A stretch of 64,000 bases of DNA from Cognataquiflexum rubidum (GCF_022538115.1 NZ_JAKZAL010000002.1:62001-126000), one strand, 5' to 3'. Shown: positions 26,432-35,182, numbered from the stretch's first letter. Notes: generated by a model from the sequence alone, not told the origin. Numbers and translations are program-made.

Positions 26432-26890
26432 TTACAAATCCTCAAAAGCAGGTTTGATGTTCGCCCAAAAAGCATCCAAAGCGATGATTCTTGGCTTCAA
26501 AAAACTAATGATCGCCGGCCAATCATTTTGGTCAAATACATTCAACCCAATTTTGACTTTTTGGATGCGGGAAACCACTTTTCCCAAATCATCAAATTGG
26601 TGCAGTTTCCAATCCCACGGTTCTACAAGTTCAGCTTCCAGCAGTTTGCGGAATTCCACAAATTGCTCAAAGTAAAGCTGCTGCAGTTCATAGTCTTTGT
26701 GGCAGATTTCAATACCGATGGAAATGAAATCCCGCTCGGTTTTCATGCGGAAATAGACATCTTTCACCCCGGTTTTATAATTCTGCCAATTGATCCGATA
26801 TCCTTGGGCAGAAGGTACGGGCTTCATGTATTGGCCAAAAGTAGTCCAAAAATCCTGTCTGATTTTTGAGGATTCGGCAGCAGAGTACAT
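26432..26890 (-). CDS. DUF4268 protein
   Basis: The 152-residue soluble protein has the DUF4268 features: an opening MYSAAESSKIRQDFWTTFGQ, the NWQNYKTGVKDVYFRMK block (about 35-50) and a helical end (KPRIIALDAFWANIKPAF). DUF4268 also occurs as a C-terminal domain of nuclease-like proteins, but here it is alone and shows no nuclease motif. It is the last gene of the WD40-to-DUF4268 operon; six bases separate it from the ChaN-like stop, and the direction of reading is away from that operon's start, so it may be a passenger. Function unknown. Confidence 0.7.
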   Translation of the reverse strand: MYSAAESSKIRQDFWTTFGQYMKPVPSAQGYRINWQNYKTGVKDVYFRMKTERDFISIGIEICHKDYELQQLYFEQFVEFRKLLEAELVEPWDWKLHQFDDLGKVVSRIQKVKIGLNVFDQNDWPAIISFLKPRIIALDAFWANIKPAFEDL

Positions 26891-26896
26891 CGGGGG

Positions 26897-27760
26897 TCAG
26901 TAGCTTTTGGGACTATCCATTGGCAATACGATGACGAAATCCGCGATCCCTTTGGATTTTTCTTCCAATTCTTTTATACTTTCCTGTTCCACAGTGGAGA
27001 TGGTCAGGATCTTGGTTTTTGGGTATGCTTTTTTCAGGCACCAAATTATTCCTTCATAATTGTTGGAATGGTACGAGCCGTTGATGTGGAGAATGGAATT
27101 GCCTTTTTCGAGATAATCAAATAAGGAATAAGCCATTGTAGCGTCCTTGACGGCTTGGGCCTCGACCATATAGTCTGCATTCATGCCGGAACCGTGCATC
27201 ATGTCTTTCATGCCCACGTACCCCGGAAGTGTTTTGTCCACTTCTATCGGCAAAGGTGCAATGGATTTTTTGGCATCATCGGAAAGGCTGTCCAAAACCG
27301 AAAGCCCTTTTCTGCTGACCATGGAAGCATATTTTCGGGGAACATTGGTACCCACAAAAGGAATGTTGTTTTTCTTGGCAAAGAGCATCATCGGCTTGTA
27401 ATCCACCTGATAGTTGTTCCAAAGCTTGGCTTCTGCTTCGAAATTTTTATCAGTCATTTTGCCTGCAAACCATTCCTCGATATTCAATTGGTCATCTCTT
27501 TCAAAGAATTCACCGGCAAGGATTACTTTATTGCCATTTTCCTGAAGGTTTTTCAAAAGCTGCAATTGTAGCCAATGGGCCAGGCTGTTGTTGTGGAGTT
27601 CACCGAAGAAGATGACCTCAGACTTCTTGGAGTCTTTGACAATATTTTCAAAAGTGACTTCCTTTCCCTTGCCATCAAAGATTTTATAAGGCTCTGTTTG
27701 GGCAAAAGACGCTTGGAATGCAATTAGGAATAAGAGGGCTAGGATTCGTGCTTTAAACAT
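26897..27760 (-). CDS. ChaN-like haem/iron-regulated protein
   Basis: The 287-residue product has a signal peptide (MFKARILALLFLIAFQASFA) and the ChaN-type fold (Cofac_haem_bdg family). Motifs: VIFFGELHNNSLAHWLQLQL (about 48-67), VILAGEFFERDDQ and SILHINGSYHSNNYEGI. Characterised relatives bind haem dimers and may take part in iron acquisition; here the protein lacks a lipobox, unlike lipoprotein ChaN. Its ATG overlaps the end of folB by eight bases. The link to folate biosynthesis is probably only transcriptional. Confidence 0.8.
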   Translation of the reverse strand: MFKARILALLFLIAFQASFAQTEPYKIFDGKGKEVTFENIVKDSKKSEVIFFGELHNNSLAHWLQLQLLKNLQENGNKVILAGEFFERDDQLNIEEWFAGKMTDKNFEAEAKLWNNYQVDYKPMMLFAKKNNIPFVGTNVPRKYASMVSRKGLSVLDSLSDDAKKSIAPLPIEVDKTLPGYVGMKDMMHGSGMNADYMVEAQAVKDATMAYSLFDYLEKGNSILHINGSYHSNNYEGIIWCLKKAYPKTKILTISTVEQESIKELEEKSKGIADFVIVLPMDSPKSY

Positions 27761-28118
27761 AATCTTCAGGATAGGTCACTGTCACCACGGAGAAATTGAC
27801 TACGCCTCCGAGGGCAGGATTGTGTTTTTTGATGGTGACTATTACTGATTTGAGGTCAGGATATTCTTTAAGAATATCCAGTATCATAAGGTGGGAAAGG
27901 TGTTCCAATAATTTGACAGGCTCAAGCATATGTGCTTTGGCGATCTTGTACAGTTTGGCATAATCTACCGTGGAACGTAGGTCGTCATCCAACATTGCCT
28001 TGCGGAAATCAGTCTGCACATGAATGTCCACCGTAAACCTGTTGCCCAATTTGGTCTCTTCGGAAAAGACACCATGGTAAGCATGAAATTCGATACCTTC
28101 AAGCGATACTTTTCCCAT
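27753..28118 (-). CDS. folB: Dihydroneopterin aldolase
   Basis: The 121-residue protein converts 7,8-dihydroneopterin to 6-hydroxymethyl-dihydropterin and glycolaldehyde in folate biosynthesis. Motifs: EGIEFHAYHGVFSEETKLGN, with the Tyr-His-Gly-Val segment near residue 14, and IVTIKKHNPALGGVVNF carrying the catalytic Lys and conserved Pro. ATG 28118 is the start: its A is shared with the TGA of the upstream DivIVA-like gene (TGATG), while TTG 28121 is only one codon earlier. Length fits the family. Confidence 0.9.
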   Translation of the reverse strand: MGKVSLEGIEFHAYHGVFSEETKLGNRFTVDIHVQTDFRKAMLDDDLRSTVDYAKLYKIAKAHMLEPVKLLEHLSHLMILDILKEYPDLKSVIVTIKKHNPALGGVVNFSVVTVTYPEDYV

Positions 28119-29014
28119 CAATCAAACTGGTCAAAAAATGAACTACCTTTGTCAGGCTTTGCTTTGGGCTCGGTTGATTTTTCATCCTCTTTCTCTTCAT
28201 CAGCTTCATCATCTTTGGAATTTTCCACTTCGGGTGCGGCTTCGGATTTTGGTTCTTCTACAGCTGTTTCAACTTCCTCTGCTTCAGATTGGATGGTTTC
28301 AACGGATTCTTCCTCTATGGTCTCGGCGACTTTTTCCTGTGATTGAATAGGGGGGATTTCTTTTGGTTCCTCGGGCAATACCTGCTTGGTAATCGGGGCC
28401 TCATCCATTTGTACTGAGGATATGTTTGCCAGGGTAAATGCCTTGGCCCTACTGAGTTCATCGACTATCTTGGCATGAACCTGCACGTTTACCTTTTTGA
28501 AGGAATCGTTTGAAGTCGTGATTTTGTCATCCAGATCTTCGGACAACCGCTTCATGTTTTTGAGGATAAGTTCCCTTTCTTTGATCAGTTTCTCATAGCT
28601 TTCAACAAGGCTTTTTACATTTTCCTTGAGCTCCTCCATGATCTGTTTTGCCTTTGTTTCAGCAGTTTCGATCAGATTTTGGGAATTTCTTTTCGCCTCA
28701 TTGACCATTGAATCTGCATTGTGGTGCGCATCAGCCATGATTTCTGAAGCCGCGACACTAGCCTCTTCGATGATGCTGGCACCGGTATCTTCAGCTGTTT
28801 TTAGGGTTCTGAAAAGAGATTCTTCCACGTCTTTGAGTTTTTTTGCCTCCCGTTGACTGGTTTCAAGGGCCCTTTCAAGGTCTTTTTTCTCTCCCTGCAA
28901 TTTATCCCATTCGTCTGCCAACACGCCCAAAAAAGCGGTTACTTCATCTTTGTCGTATCCCCGGAAGTTTTTTTCGAAGGACTTTTGGCTAATTTCTTTA
29001 GAGGTTATGTTCAT
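28118..29014 (-). CDS. DivIVA-like coiled-coil protein
   Basis: Starting at ATG 29014, the 298-residue protein opens with the DivIVA domain: ITSKEISQKSFEKNFRGYDK, then DEVTAFLGVLADEWD. A long coiled coil follows to about residue 195 (repeated heptads, EELKENVKSLVESYEKLIKE), and then a very acidic tail of Glu/Ser/Pro (about 225-298) ending KGSSFFDQFD. DivIVA-domain proteins in Gram-positive bacteria mark curved membranes and poles; homologues are common but poorly studied in Bacteroidota. It lies five bases after the WD40 gene and overlaps folB. Confidence 0.8.
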   Translation of the reverse strand: MNITSKEISQKSFEKNFRGYDKDEVTAFLGVLADEWDKLQGEKKDLERALETSQREAKKLKDVEESLFRTLKTAEDTGASIIEEASVAASEIMADAHHNADSMVNEAKRNSQNLIETAETKAKQIMEELKENVKSLVESYEKLIKERELILKNMKRLSEDLDDKITTSNDSFKKVNVQVHAKIVDELSRAKAFTLANISSVQMDEAPITKQVLPEEPKEIPPIQSQEKVAETIEEESVETIQSEAEEVETAVEEPKSEAAPEVENSKDDEADEEKEDEKSTEPKAKPDKGSSFFDQFD

Positions 29015-29019
29015 GTTTT

Positions 29020-29928
29020 TCAAAATTCTAGGTTCCAGATGGAGATTTTTCTATCGTCGCTGATTGAGATGATGTTTTGGTTGTAACGGCTCCAGGCTAC
29101 TTTGTTGATGGAGGTGCCATGACCTGCATACCTTGCTTTGTCGATGACTTTGAGGAGTTTATAGGATTCGGCATCCCATACTTTGATGGATTTGTCCATA
29201 CTACAAGTTACAAAATATCTGCCATCTTCACGGAAGGCCAAATAATTTATAGCATAAAGGTGGGCAATTATGGTCTGTTTTAATTCATAATCCCCTGTAT
29301 CCCAAATCTTAAGACTTGCGTCCCGGCCGCCGCTGATCAAGATTGAATTATTCGGATCAAAGGCCAGGGCAAAGACTGAATTGGTATGGGAACTGAGGTT
29401 GTGGATGGGTTCCAGAGAATTAAGGTCAAAAACCTTGATACTGTGGTCACTCAGGCCCGCCGCAATCTTGGTTCCGGCAGGATTGATAGCCAATACACGG
29501 ACACTTTTTTCGGAGATTTTCAAATGTTTTTTGACGGCCCTAGTTTCTGTGTCAATGACGATGACCATGCCATCTGCAGTTCCCACAAAAATATTATTGC
29601 CCGCCACTTTGATGTCAAAAATGGATTGGTTTGTAATATTCAAAGACCAAAGTTCCTTTTGGTCCAATAGGTCAATCACATGGATTCCTTCAAAATTGTG
29701 CCCTAAAATCAACTGGTTTCTGTTTCGGTCCACTTCCAATGCATAGACAGAATGGTTGACTTTGGCTATAAGCTTTCCGTCCTTCGGATCCTCCAAATCC
29801 CATAAAACAACCATTCCATCTCCCGAACCTGTAAAAAAATACCTTGGGTCAGGAGCTTCTGCCAAGGCATAAATACAATCGTTGTGGCCGGTCAATGTAT
29901 GCAATTTATTTACTTGGATTTTTACCAT
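29020..29928 (-). CDS. WD40-repeat beta-propeller protein
   Basis: The 302-residue protein consists of WD repeats and little else, probably one seven-bladed propeller. GH/WD-type repeats are visible at LHTLTGHNDCIYALAEAPDP, KIWDTGDYEL, SIKVWDAESYK and ISIWNLEF at the end, where the last strand closes the ring. No signal peptide: cytoplasmic. Such propellers serve as binding scaffolds. It heads the operon with the DivIVA-like gene five bases downstream; a physical partnership with that coiled-coil protein is possible but not shown. The 38 bases to the divergent phosphopantetheinyl transferase gene must hold both promoters. Confidence 0.85.
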   Translation of the reverse strand: MVKIQVNKLHTLTGHNDCIYALAEAPDPRYFFTGSGDGMVVLWDLEDPKDGKLIAKVNHSVYALEVDRNRNQLILGHNFEGIHVIDLLDQKELWSLNITNQSIFDIKVAGNNIFVGTADGMVIVIDTETRAVKKHLKISEKSVRVLAINPAGTKIAAGLSDHSIKVFDLNSLEPIHNLSSHTNSVFALAFDPNNSILISGGRDASLKIWDTGDYELKQTIIAHLYAINYLAFREDGRYFVTCSMDKSIKVWDAESYKLLKVIDKARYAGHGTSINKVAWSRYNQNIISISDDRKISIWNLEF

Positions 29929-29966
29929 ATTTTGCTGTGATTAGCACTTCTTCCCATAATGGGTCT

Positions 29967-30596
29967 ATGCAAACAAAAATAGAAAAAATAAGTCCTTTAT
30001 CTGCTTTGGCGGTAAAGAATATTGAGGAAGTCTCCCAAAATGGAACTGATTTTTTAAGCTTTAGGGAAAAACTTTCATTCGCCAATATTTCTCATCCTGA
30101 AAAAAGAATGGAGTGGAAAGGTGCGAGAATTGCCATCAAAGAAGCATTGGACTGTATAGCATTGCCTTATCCCGGATTTTACAAGGATGAAAATGGAAAA
30201 TCACATTCTATGGATGGCTTTGGGCATGTGTCTATGACGCACACCAAAGGCCTGGCTGCGGCGATCTTTCACAAAGAAATGCCTGTAGGGATTGACTTGG
30301 ATTATGTTCGGGAAAAGGTGGTCAGGTTAGGCCCCAAATTTCTCAATATTCATGAAATAGAATTCCTCGGCAATGATCCTCTTATCAATACCATTGCCTG
30401 GTCAGCCAAAGAATCCATCTTCAAATGTCAGGGAAGGAGGGGGGTAAGCCTCAAAAATAACATCCGCCTTTCTCCTTTCACCCTTCAGGATAAAGTCATC
30501 TACGGAAGAATTGAAAATACCGAATTTTCAGACCACCATTACCAGGTCAAAATCGAATGGCAAAATGATATTGTCCTGACTTATACGATCTGGTAG
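29967..30596 (+). CDS. 4'-phosphopantetheinyl transferase superfamily protein
   Basis: The frame is open from 29844, but the ATG at 29967 (MQTKIEKISPLSALAVKNIE) fits the family and does not overlap the divergent WD40 gene. The 209-residue protein shows the two signature blocks of Sfp-type enzymes: VGIDLDYVREKV (about 110-121; the Asp pair binds magnesium) and WSAKESIFKCQGRRG (about 149-163). It transfers the phosphopantetheine arm of CoA to a carrier protein. Which carrier is not evident; no polyketide or peptide synthetase lies nearby, and fatty-acid ACP is the default. Confidence 0.85.
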   Translation: MQTKIEKISPLSALAVKNIEEVSQNGTDFLSFREKLSFANISHPEKRMEWKGARIAIKEALDCIALPYPGFYKDENGKSHSMDGFGHVSMTHTKGLAAAIFHKEMPVGIDLDYVREKVVRLGPKFLNIHEIEFLGNDPLINTIAWSAKESIFKCQGRRGVSLKNNIRLSPFTLQDKVIYGRIENTEFSDHHYQVKIEWQNDIVLTYTIW

Positions 30597-30642
30597 TATC
30601 TTTGTATGTATCTTTATTGTATCACGCAATTCATACCTGAAA

Positions 30643-31221
30643 ATGAAAAAGATATTTCTATTCTTTCTATCGTTTATTTTGGTTTCATACTCCTTTTCCC
30701 AAAGGGTGGAAAACTTCCAATTGGTAGATGCAGTATCAGGCCAAGAATTTTCTTTGGCTTCACACGGGGAGGCCAAAGCCGTTGTATTGGTTTTTACAAG
30801 CCTCAATTGCCCATTTTCCAAATTGTATGAAGAAAGAATTTCCAGCCTGAATAGTCAGTTTGCCGGTGAAGGGTTCGTTTTTGCTATGATCAACCCCCAT
30901 GTAGGAATCGAGGAAGAAGAAACCTCCGCCGGAATGAAAGCTAGGGTTGCCGAAAAAAAGATGTCGATTCCATTTCTTGATGATGGGAATCAGGTTGTTA
31001 CCAAACAGTTTGGAATCACCAAATTGCCCGAGGTTGTGGTCATCACCCCCGGTCCAACGGGATTTGCGGTCGTCTATAGAGGTGCTATCGACAATAATCC
31101 CCAAATGGCAGAAAATGCAAATATCAAATACCTGGAAAGTGCCTTGACCGCTATCCAAAACAGGAGGTCTCCAAGTCCCTCCTCCAGCCGTGCCGTGGGC
31201 TGTAATGTCAAGCTGCGTTAA
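30643..31221 (+). CDS. Secreted thioredoxin-fold (redoxin) protein
   Basis: The 192-residue protein has a signal peptide (MKKIFLFFLSFILVSYSFSQ) and an AhpC/TlpA-like fold. The redox motif reads SLNCPFSKLYEER, so Cys56 is followed by Pro-Phe-Ser, not a second Cys; a C-P-x-S enzyme can act as a one-cysteine peroxidase or mixed-disulfide isomerase. The cis-Pro segment is TKLPEVVVI. A single other Cys lies near the C-terminus (VGCNVKL). Role unproven. It converges on the SirB1-like gene, and the two share TTAA at 31218-31221 as part of both stop codons. Confidence 0.8.
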   Translation: MKKIFLFFLSFILVSYSFSQRVENFQLVDAVSGQEFSLASHGEAKAVVLVFTSLNCPFSKLYEERISSLNSQFAGEGFVFAMINPHVGIEEEETSAGMKARVAEKKMSIPFLDDGNQVVTKQFGITKLPEVVVITPGPTGFAVVYRGAIDNNPQMAENANIKYLESALTAIQNRRSPSPSSSRAVGCNVKLR

Positions 31222-32060
31222 CTTTCGCTAATCTCCAGGAGTTCTTTGATCTCTCCGGACTTTTCTACTTCCCCCAGTTTTTCAAAGGCGACAATCAGAT
31301 TTCTCAGGACTCGGGTGATGATATCTTTGTTGGAGCAAGGTTCAAAGAAAACTTCCCTTGATTCGATATGGAGGTGCTCAAGGTAATTGACAATGTCTTT
31401 TCTTGAAAAAATCAGGCCTTTATTAAAAGCATTGATGTAAAATGAAGCATCGGAAGATTTGTAGGTTAAGACAAACAAATTGGGCAGATTGACACCATAA
31501 ATGGGAAGACCGAGTTTTTTGGCCACCAAGAGGTAGATGGAACATAGGCTGATTGGATTGCCCTTTTTGGTTTCAAGGACATTGCTCAGCATGCTGTTGC
31601 CGGGGGAATGAAAATTCTTGGTATTGGCCGAAAATCGTAGGGAGTTGAATAGAACTCCGTTGATGATTCTGACCTGTTCGTATGGAAGAAGGTCATTTTT
31701 GAAAGCAGTCCATACTTCAAAATAAATCTGATGCATATCTGCATTCAGTTTCTCAAATTCCAGATCGGGGTATTGGTAGGTATTGATGATCCATAATCCG
31801 GTCAGGAGATCTTGGTCAGGGGAATTTTTCCAATCAATAAGCCTTTCCTTTAATTGCAAAAACTGGAGTCTGTGTACTAAGTCTTCAATCTCTTTTTGGA
31901 TGGCAGGATTGAAACTTTCTTCCCACTTTTTTTCCAAAAACGGGATTACAGGATGTCCTATGGAAATCAGCTTGTCCAATACAAGGCTTTTCACCTCGCG
32001 GTCTGTATCGTCGAGCAGGGAAACCAGGGCATGAAGTTCTTTTTCACTGAGTTTTTCCAT
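31218..32060 (-). CDS. SirB1-like transglutaminase-core protein
   Basis: ATG 32060 is preferred to TTG 32066. The 280-residue protein has an N-terminal HEAT-like helical part (about 1-75), then the transglutaminase-like core of the SirB1 family: NSMLSNVLETKKGNPISLCS (about 155-175), with Cys as the potential nucleophile, and LPIYGVNLPNLFVLTY, where the usual catalytic His (in GvgfPgHfll-type sequences) is replaced: here LPNLF. Without that His, catalysis is doubtful. C-terminal helices end with GEIKELLEISES. Function unknown. Confidence 0.75.
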   Translation of the reverse strand: MEKLSEKELHALVSLLDDTDREVKSLVLDKLISIGHPVIPFLEKKWEESFNPAIQKEIEDLVHRLQFLQLKERLIDWKNSPDQDLLTGLWIINTYQYPDLEFEKLNADMHQIYFEVWTAFKNDLLPYEQVRIINGVLFNSLRFSANTKNFHSPGNSMLSNVLETKKGNPISLCSIYLLVAKKLGLPIYGVNLPNLFVLTYKSSDASFYINAFNKGLIFSRKDIVNYLEHLHIESREVFFEPCSNKDIITRVLRNLIVAFEKLGEVEKSGEIKELLEISES

Positions 32061-32142
32061 GGGCAAAATTGATATCCAATTTAATAAAATTTACAATGAA
32101 TGGATAATAGAATCGGTTGTTTTAAAATTAAGACTTGATCGA

Positions 32143-32280
32143 TACGCGCTTCTTTGCCAGTAACCCAATAATCCTTTTCAGTCAGGACGGAAGACCGAAG
32201 TCGGAAGACCGATGTACCGTGCATTTTAGTCCGGAGCCAAGAATTAAAATGGATATCCAATCAACTGGCATAATTGCGTA
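32143..32280 (+). repeat. MITE-like intergenic element, copy 2
   Basis: A 138-bp copy in the same orientation as the one at 49248-49396. It starts TACGCGCTTCTTTGCCAGTA, contains AAGACCGATGTACCG, and ends GGCATAATTGCGTA. Ends are imperfect inverted repeats. Confidence 0.75.
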
Positions 32281-32333
32281 TTTACATTTTAGCCTCTTTT
32301 CAATTATGACTTTTCTATACATGCCAAAAAAAT

Positions 32334-32413
32334 CTCAAATCTCAAATCTCAAATCTCATGTCTTTTCTCTCGCTTCTCGTCTCTCGCATCTCGTTTCTAG
32401 CTTCTCAAAAGAC
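32334..32413 (-). repeat. Degenerate repeat tract directly after the carboxylase stop
   Basis: On the sense (minus) strand the tract is purine-rich and nearly C-free, built of GAGATTTGA and CGAGATGCGAGAG-like words. Related words follow the stop codons at 41778 and 44991. Confidence 0.65.
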
Positions 32414-34042
32414 TTACGTCTGTATCACCCCAACATTATACCGCTCGGTAATCGGTGCATGGTTGGCAGCTTCAATCCCCATGCTGATGACTTTTCTTGT
32501 TTCCAAAGGATCAATGACACCATCCACCCAAAGTCTAGCTGAAGCATAATAGGGGCTTAATTCTTCATTGTATTTGTCGGTGATCTCTTGCAACAATCTG
32601 GCCTCATCTTCAGGCTTGATTTCTTTGCCTGATTTTTGGAGGGTCGAAATTTTGATCTGAAGCAAGGTTTTGGCAGCCGAAGCACCGCTCATGACAGCCA
32701 TCTGCGCTGTCGGCCAAGAATAGATCAACCTCGGATCATATGCTTTGCCGCACATGGCATAGTTGCCTGCACCATAAGAATTCCCAATAATAAAGGTGAA
32801 TTTTGGAACAACCGAATTGGCCATGGCATTGACCATCTTGGCGCCGTCCTTGATGATGCCGCCGTGCTCGGCCTTGCTACCCACCATAAATCCGCTGACA
32901 TCCTGAAGAAACACCAAAGGAATTTTGCGTTGGTTGCAGTTCATGATGAACCTCGCTGCCTTGTCAGCAGAATCGGAATAAATCACGCCGCCCATCTGCA
33001 TTTCTCCTTTTTTGGTTTTGACTATTTTGCGTTGGTTTGCGACGATGCCGACAGCCCATCCATCGATCCGAGCAGTGGCGCAGATCAGTGTTTTGCCGTA
33101 GTCTTTTTTGTATTCTTCTATTTCTGAATTGTCCACAATTCTCGATATGATATCGATCATATCATATGGTTTGGCCCTGTCTGCAGGCAATATTCCATAA
33201 ATTTCAGGTTCAGGTTTAGCAGGTTTTTGTGCTTCTATCCTGTCAAAACCTGCTTTTTCGAATGAACCTATTTTAGAAAAGATATTTCGGATGGCATCCA
33301 GGCATTCTTGGTCATTGGCGTATTTGTTGTCCGTGACTCCCGAAATCTCACAGTGGGTACTTGCACCGCCCAAGGTTTCATTGTCAACATTTTCTCCGAT
33401 GGCAGCTTTGACGAGATAAGATCCCGCTAAGAATATGGAACCTGTTTTGTCCACAATCATCGCCTCATCCGACATGATGGGGAGATATGCACCACCGGCG
33501 ACACAGCTTCCCATGATGGCTGCTACCTGTATGATTCCCATGGAGGACATCCGGGCATTGTTGCGGAACTGACGTCCGAAGTGTTCTTTGTCAGGGAATA
33601 TTTCATTTTGCAGGGGTAGAAAAACCCCGGCACTATCGACAAGGTAAATGATGGGAAGCCGGTTTTCCATGGCGATTTCCTGGGCACGGAGGTTCTTTTT
33701 GGCAGTCATGGGGAACCATGCGCCTGCTTTCACCGTGGCGTCATTGGCGACGATCACGCACATCCTTCCGCTAACATATCCAATCCCGGTAACAACCCCT
33801 GCCGAGGGACAGCCCCCTTCTTCCTGATACATGCCATCCGCAGCCAAAGCGCCGATTTCCAGAAATTCTGAATTGGTATCCATCAGGTAATCGATTCTCT
33901 CTCTTGCCGTTAGCTTTCCTTTTTCGTGTTCTTTCGCTATCCGGGACTTGCCACCGCCAAGCTTGACAGTTTCTATTTTACTTTGAAGATGAAAAAGCAG
34001 CTGTTTGACCTGATCTTCGTTTTTTTTGAATTCACTGTCCAT
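32414..34042 (-). CDS. Acyl-CoA carboxylase carboxyltransferase (beta) subunit, methylcrotonyl type
   Basis: The 542-residue enzyme transfers the carboxyl group from biotin to an acyl-CoA. Motifs: KGKLTARERIDYLMD near residue 42, the first crotonase half with FRNNARMSSMGIIQVAAIMG and SCVAGGAYLPIMSDE (acyl-CoA oxyanion hole), and the second half with FLQDVSGFMVGSKAEH, GAGNYAMCGKAYDPRLIYSW. The MGSxxAGGAYxP and WP-containing end fit the methylcrotonyl-CoA (leucine degradation) branch better than propionyl-CoA. The biotin-carrying alpha subunit is not adjacent, so it must lie elsewhere. Single gene. Confidence 0.85.
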   Translation of the reverse strand: MDSEFKKNEDQVKQLLFHLQSKIETVKLGGGKSRIAKEHEKGKLTARERIDYLMDTNSEFLEIGALAADGMYQEEGGCPSAGVVTGIGYVSGRMCVIVANDATVKAGAWFPMTAKKNLRAQEIAMENRLPIIYLVDSAGVFLPLQNEIFPDKEHFGRQFRNNARMSSMGIIQVAAIMGSCVAGGAYLPIMSDEAMIVDKTGSIFLAGSYLVKAAIGENVDNETLGGASTHCEISGVTDNKYANDQECLDAIRNIFSKIGSFEKAGFDRIEAQKPAKPEPEIYGILPADRAKPYDMIDIISRIVDNSEIEEYKKDYGKTLICATARIDGWAVGIVANQRKIVKTKKGEMQMGGVIYSDSADKAARFIMNCNQRKIPLVFLQDVSGFMVGSKAEHGGIIKDGAKMVNAMANSVVPKFTFIIGNSYGAGNYAMCGKAYDPRLIYSWPTAQMAVMSGASAAKTLLQIKISTLQKSGKEIKPEDEARLLQEITDKYNEELSPYYASARLWVDGVIDPLETRKVISMGIEAANHAPITERYNVGVIQT

Positions 34043-34265
34043 AAAGGCACTTGGGTTTAGTTTTCTTGTGATGCTAAAATAACTTAATTAACCCACAAGA
34101 ATCAAATTGGATTTGGTATTTCCTTTTTCGAAGAGAATTAAAAAAAGTCTTTCTTGTAAAGAAATAAATCCAAATGCCTGGGTAAAAAAGTGCTCGGTTT
34201 TGAATTTATTTTTTAAACCACTGAAGGATAATTGTCAAATAAGCTTGGATTATTTCCCATTTTCA

Positions 34266-34314
34266 ATCCCCAAATAACCAAATAATCAAATAACCAATAA
34301 CCCAATAACCAATT
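34266..34314 (-). repeat. AATAACC-type tract directly after the amidase stop
   Basis: On the plus strand irregular repeats of CAAATAACC; on the sense strand GGTTATTTG-like words with almost no C. Similar to the tract after 43491. Confidence 0.65.
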
Positions 34315-35115
34315 TTACAACTCCTCAATTTCCTCCTTATACGCCTTCACTGACCTATAAATCGCTGAGGAAAGGTAGGTCTGTCCGTCTTTGGTGTTGA
34401 GATATTTTTCCTCGTTGGCATTGGAAAGGAAACCCAATTCGATAAGGACGCTTGGCATACTTGTCGTCCAAAGTACGTATAGCGGTGCCTGTTTAACCCC
34501 TCTTGAATACCTGTTGACACGGGTGCTGAAATCCTCCTCAACTTTGGAAGCTAAGGAGAGGCTATTCGACAAAAAAGCTTTTTGCATCAGGTTGAACATC
34601 ATGTAGGATTCCGGCGACGAAGGGTCAAAACCCTCGTATTGCTCTTCAAAATTTTCTTCCAAAAGGATTACTGAGTTTTCCCTTTTTACGATATCAAAGT
34701 TTGCCTCAAAGTTTTTGGTACCCATCACAAAAGTCTCTGTACCGTAGGCAGCCCTGCTCGGTGCCGCATTGCAATGGATGGAGATGAAAAGATCCGCTTT
34801 ATTTCTATTCGCGATATTGGACCGCTCTTTTAGCTCGATAAAAGTGTCTGTTTTTCTGGTGTAGATGACTTCCACCTCAGGCAGATTTTCTTTGATGTAC
34901 TGGCCTACCTGAAGGGCTACCTTTAAGGCAATGTCTTTTTCTTTGGACATAGACCCGACAGTTCCGGGGTCTTTTCCACCGTGACCCGCGTCGATGACGA
35001 TGCGTTTGAGTTTAAATTCAGGTGCTTTTGGGCCTGTAGCATTAAATCCTGAGAGCAAGAAAGAAATCGTCAGGACCGAAATAATAAGAATATTTTTAAC
35101 TTTGGGGCGTTTCAT
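34315..35115 (-). CDS. N-acetylmuramoyl-L-alanine amidase (Amidase_3)
   Basis: The 266-residue exported protein (hydrophobic ILIISVLTISFLLSGF) cleaves the amide bond between muramic acid and the stem peptide. Zinc ligands and catalytic residues are visible: VIDAGHGGKDPG (first His, residue about 44), the ligand Glu in SKEKDIALKVALQ, SIHCNA (second His) and the catalytic Glu in VLIELGFLSN. It corresponds to AmiC-type enzymes in cell separation. Divergent from the LptD gene across 67 bases that hold both promoters. Confidence 0.9.
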   Translation of the reverse strand: MKRPKVKNILIISVLTISFLLSGFNATGPKAPEFKLKRIVIDAGHGGKDPGTVGSMSKEKDIALKVALQVGQYIKENLPEVEVIYTRKTDTFIELKERSNIANRNKADLFISIHCNAAPSRAAYGTETFVMGTKNFEANFDIVKRENSVILLEENFEEQYEGFDPSSPESYMMFNLMQKAFLSNSLSLASKVEEDFSTRVNRYSRGVKQAPLYVLWTTSMPSVLIELGFLSNANEEKYLNTKDGQTYLSSAIYRSVKAYKEEIEEL

Positions 35116-35182
35116 GCGTGTTAATACTATTAACTTTGCTAAGGCAAATTTTACAAATTTTTAAATAAATTAAAATCACTAA

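Larger units (their letters stand above)
32067..32413. other. 347-base spacer with a MITE-like element and a C-poor tract
   Basis: It contains MITE-like copy 2 (32143-32280) and, from about 32334, pyrimidine-rich repeated words of the CTCAAAT and CTCGCATCTCGT kind that end at the carboxylase stop codon. No gene is supported. Confidence 0.6.
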
